NCBI GenBank assembly: GCA_022749755.1
Contig: CM040448.1
Span: 12,646,481 to 12,710,480 of the forward strand
Source: Azadirachta indica
Taxonomy: Eukaryota > Streptophyta > Magnoliopsida > Sapindales > Meliaceae
Length of the DNA: 64,000 nucleotides
Reading direction: 5' to 3'
Position numbers and translations under genes: made by a program. How positions within the stretch are numbered: position 1 is the stretch's first letter; the number at the start of each line of letters is the position of its first letter. Below, one piece after another: positions 60,301-64,000 of this stretch. Below the pieces are notes generated by a model. It did no database searches and was not told the origin of the DNA. It worked only from the letters and a program-made list of their open reading frames with translations.

Positions 60301-63250
60301 AAACGTTATAAAATGTAAACATAAAGTAAAAAATAAAATAAAATAAAATATTTAAAAAATCGATTTGTGATCTAGTCTAAATAGATGAAGAACCGTATAG
60401 TTCAAAAATCGAACCAAACTACATTTTATATGATTAAATTCTATGCTGTTTTGTTACATTATTGGTGAGTGTGACGGTGGAAGCTAACAGCGATAAGAGT
60501 TGATGTATCGGAAGATACATCCAATACTTAAGAGCATAAATCGTTTCATTTTATATAATATGACACACAAGTTAAATGCTAAATAGGTTATCTTGAATGA
60601 CAAAAAGAATATGGATCCTTTAGATATCTTAAAAGAAGTTAATTATTATGAGGAAGATTTTATGCCTGATCGCTATGATAAAATTTTTGTGGTTATTTCT
60701 GTGTTAGTAGACAAAAATATTTAATCCAAATCTTATTCTCTATATATATATATATAAAACTTTTTGTGATATAAGTTTAGTTATTTTTAATCTCTTTTTT
60801 AACTAAAGTCTTTTTGTAATAAAATTTTGTATTGTAGTGCTTTGCTTTCTTTTTGTTTTTTGGCACCAACCCTATCAAAGACATAATTGGTTATATGAAA
60901 ACATTTCAACATGATGATATCAAGTTAATAAGGAGAGCCGATGTGTTAGGGTGCTTTTTTTTTTTTTTGAAAATATTACATATAACATGTATAATTTACT
61001 AATATTATATTGAAAATTTATCGAAAATCGAACATTGTTAATCGAGTCAAATTTAGCGCCACTCGAAAATTTGCACCCAATTTAAATAATGTCTAGTCTT
61101 ACAAGAGAGGGATATATGCTATCATTGAGTGCTAGTTTAAGTTTAGATTTATAATGTTAATAGTTTTTTTTTTTTCACCATACTTAGGAATCCCACACAA
61201 TACTAAACTCTTGTTATACCCACATCGTATTTAGTAGAAATCGAACCGACCAAATGGGTGACAACTATGTGCATCTTGCTTTGTAAGTAGTTAGGATACA
61301 AACAAGTCAAGTTACCATATTTTTGTAATGTTTCTTTTAAGTTTCAGATTACATTTTTATTCTGTTTTCAGGAAAAAAAAAAAAATAGAAAGCACAAGAT
61401 GCATAACCCGTGTACTGGAGCTATTGGTGAAGATAGTTTTCAAATATTTTAAATATTAAAATATAAATCATAAATTTAATATGCCTATAAATAAATATTG
61501 GACGTTTCATAATCTACAAAAATAAAAAAAAATTGGAAAATTGAAAATAATTCATATTTTTGTATTATAGAAAAAAGGTATATAACATTTAAATAATGAG
61601 CCCTAGCCCTACCTGATCTTAGATGAAGTTTTCGGGGCAATTCCAGTTAATTTGTAAACAAAAAAACATAATGACACAATTCCGAAACTTTAGTTTGCAC
61701 GCAAGTCCCAGCTGAGTGCTGAGATGCTCTGTTAGGAAAAATGGGGCATATCAATTATCAAATCAAATATTGCTTCTCAGCTCAAATCAACGATTCCACT
61801 TGCATTTATGAAATGCGTAGGTGATTTCCTTCACAGTTCTTTCAGTTCTAAAAGAGAGTTGTAGAGCGGAAATTTTTCCAACACCTGATGCTTCTTATAG
61901 TTATATGAAAGACTACTTTCCAAAACTTCAGACTTCAAAGCATGTGCAGAAAAATGACTAACAGGCTAAGAAGAAAACAGACTTTAGTAAAAGTAAGCAG
62001 CAAAATAAACACTTAAAACTGAAGGATATGCTCATAACAATACAACTAATCACAAATTAGAAGGATGTAATGGAAAAGAGCCAAGTCCCTATAGGTACTA
62101 ACCGAGGAGCACCAACTCTTTGTTGGTAGTAAAATTGCACTTGTAGAATTGTTCAATGCATTTGCATAACAGTGCTATACTAGATCGGATGTATGTTCTG
62201 GCCAACAAGTGAATTCTCTCTGGCGGCAAACTACAAGGATTTACCATATCAGATCTGATATTAAACTTCCTCAGGTGTTGAGGTGGAGTCTTCAAAATGA
62301 TTATGATGCTTAAAACAACCTTTTTCTGTAACGTATGTATGCAATGATAAAATCGTAAAGCTCAAACATAGACAGTTCACAAAACATTAGCATCCAAGAA
62401 GATTGACAACCAATGAAGCAGTTTTGTAAAGCTTTGGAATTATGTCAAGCTCAGTAAGTTTAACCTCCCAACACTTTATCGAGAAACACATTCTATTTCA
62501 TAATATACGTGCATTCAATGCAGATTCTACATATGAAACTAAGGCTTAGTTTGGGATTGCTGTTCTTCCATTATGCTTTAAAAGCACAACAGCTGAAGTA
62601 TTTAGTACACATTAAATTTTAGTGGAGACAACTCATAGTTTCACTTATGTCAAGTGAAGGTACTGTTAACAACTCAATTCCAAACATAGCCTAAGAACAT
62701 GAAAAACCAATGTATTATTTCTAGCAAACAACAAACTCCTGAGGAATGTCTTGTAGTTGTATGCATGATAGCTTTGAGTAGCAACAACTCCTTACCATCA
62801 AACAACTAACTATGACCTATGTTGTTTTGTTACTCTTGTACTCTCTGACTGATAAAAATACAATAAATTTGGCTTAAAATCACAATAGAAATATTTAGTT
62901 ATTTGCTAAGATATAACCTACTTAAATCATGACTAATAAACAAAAAACTACAATCTGATAACTAAGCTAATTTCCTATGGCACAATCACTACTATTGCAA
63001 ATAAACATCTATAAGCTCTAAACTGTTACTTTTTTTACTTTTTTCCGCATTCAAGTATAAAGTTTGTGCGCATAACAAACTAAACAGAAGCTGCCATCCA
63101 AGAATCTGTTGTCCCATGGCTTGCAACAAATCAATTAAAAAAGGTAAGAATCTGGCACAAGCACAACACTCTTCCTCAACATTTGACAAAAATATAAGTC
63201 AATGCCTGAATATTGAAGGCAAATACAAGAAGATCAGAGTAACTGTGAGT
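57345..63250. other. 6-kb AT-rich gap with no recognised gene
   Basis: Divergent upstream DNA of the heat-shock factor gene on the left, and 3' flank of the TMEM161-like gene on the right. It contains (TA)n runs near 58450 and 60740, long poly-A/T tracts, and a 37-codon coding-like fragment at 60611-60724. Sequence from about 61650 to 63250 is more balanced in composition and may be 3' UTR, with or without introns, of the minus-strand gene; no ORF there is convincing. Confidence 0.45.
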
Positions 63251-64000
63251 CTACGAAATGTACAAAATGCCACGACGATACAAAATAAGGATTGCTGAAG
63301 TATAAACTGCCCAAACAAAGACAACCCACCAAGCCATTAATAAAGCTACTTCTTTGAAAATAGAAGAGCAAGGCAGTAAGCCACATACCAATTTGAAATT
63401 TCTAAATGAGTTACCATCAATTTGAGACAAGCCGAGAAAAAGAAGTAACAAGATTGCTGGTGAAAAGAACTGCAAAACTACAAGACACAAGTAGTGATTG
63501 TGCAGAAAAACCTTAGCCCTACTAAAGTCCAAATCTGGGACCTTGCTCGCATGCAATCTTTGGTACCAAGACAACATTGCTTCATTCAAATACATTTGCA
63601 AGTTTGGACGTACAGCCACAATCTGAATGAGACCTGAAAGCAATAAGCACCAAAGCTTCAGCTTGGTAAAATCACCTCCTGACATACCCACATTCCCAAC
63701 CAAATTGTCAGCATCTCGATGACTCCTAACACGCTTTGGTCCTTTACCATCAATAATATTATGGTTAACGAGAATGTCAGTTAACGGATTAAACCAAAGC
63801 AAAGCCGTGGAAACAATCAACAAATAATTTGTGTATAAAATCATTCTACCAAACCATCCACAAAAAATCATCGGCAAATTGCATCGAATCTGATCAGTTC
63901 CAAGCCAAAATGACCTGGCACTCTTTCCAGCAGGCATATATAAAACACTCGCGACGCAGCCCATTAAAACAGCAACAACAATCTTTGCAAACCCATCAAG
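63251..64000 (-). CDS. TMEM161-family multi-pass membrane protein, 5' partial
   Basis: C-terminal part of a plant homologue of animal TMEM161A/B, a conserved multi-pass membrane family of poorly known function. The frame stays open to the window edge (about 249 visible codons), so the start is outside; the first internal ATG at 63964 is not the true start. Five or more hydrophobic segments are visible. Family landmarks in order are a motif resembling LLWFNPLTDILVN (compare VKPITKDYI in animals), FTKLKLWCLLL (compare FDTLRLWLIIL), RPNLQMYLNEA (compare RSHLQAYLNLA), a span with VVLQFFSPAILLLL, and a late AWW motif (compare TWW). The visible region is one uninterrupted exon ending in TAG at 63251-63253. 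Family membership was recognised by this order of motifs. Confidence 0.82.
   Translation of the reverse strand, partial: LDGFAKIVVAVLMGCVASVLYMPAGKSARSFWLGTDQIRCNLPMIFCGWFGRMILYTNYLLIVSTALLWFNPLTDILVNHNIIDGKGPKRVRSHRDADNLVGNVGMSGGDFTKLKLWCLLLSGLIQIVAVRPNLQMYLNEAMLSWYQRLHASKVPDLDFSRAKVFLHNHYLCLVVLQFFSPAILLLLFLGLSQIDGNSFRNFKLVCGLLPCSSIFKEVALLMAWWVVFVWAVYTSAILILYRRGILYIS

Noticed and set aside
62098..62295. Minus-strand 65-codon ORF before the TMEM161 gene
   Set aside because: No continuity with the TMEM161 frame, which ends cleanly at 63251; more likely UTR or spacer.

Overview
This window is nuclear DNA from a flowering plant. Genes are split by short, AT-rich GT-AG introns, the intergenic space is AT-rich and full of (TA)n microsatellites, and all recognised protein families are plant-typical (HD-ZIP IV, IQD, XBAT, CEN/TFL1, HSF class B, PORR, CDR1-like protease, nsLTPs). 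A eudicot is most likely. A woody rosid such as Citrus is a guess from protein resemblance and cannot be proven here. No plasmid, phage, CRISPR, organellar or viral segment was recognised.

Layout, left to right: a CDR1-like aspartic protease cut by the left edge (+, to 1235); a six-exon pectin-methyltransferase-like gene (+, 3170-6240); a small anther-type 8-cysteine protein of the FIL1/A9 class (+, 7060-7359); a four-exon IQD calmodulin-binding protein (+, 11386-15699); a type-1-like nsLTP (-, about 16954-17453); a tRNA-Val(AAC) (+, 17889-17962); a five-exon rhomboid protease (-, 18445-20930); a nine-exon HD-ZIP IV factor of the ANL2/HDG1 type, whose first coding exon was found by reading upstream (+, 27400-32409); an intronless PORR-domain organellar RNA-splicing factor (+, 34129-35562); a ten-exon XBAT32/33-type ankyrin-RING E3 ligase with one GC-AG intron (+, 41723-46670); a four-exon CENTRORADIALIS/TFL1-type PEBP gene (-, 48113-49009); a two-exon class B2 heat-shock factor with two perfect heat-shock elements upstream (-, 55949-56985); and a TMEM161-family membrane protein running off the right edge (-, 63251 to beyond 64000).

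The genes do not form a cluster or shared pathway; this looks like an ordinary gene-bearing chromosome arm with 4-7 kb gaps. I found no new multi-gene system. The points most worth checking are inside known genes: the CEN/TFL1 protein has Ala where the clade normally has the Asp that partners the His switch; the CDR1-like protease has DTGV in place of the usual DTGT/DSGT at its second catalytic motif; the HSF promoter carries two perfect HSEs and a G-quadruplex-capable pentamer repeat; and the IQD gene has an out-of-frame upstream AUG overlapping its start.

Exon limits were derived by hand from splice consensus, reading-phase continuity and family conservation. No alignment or transcript evidence was available.
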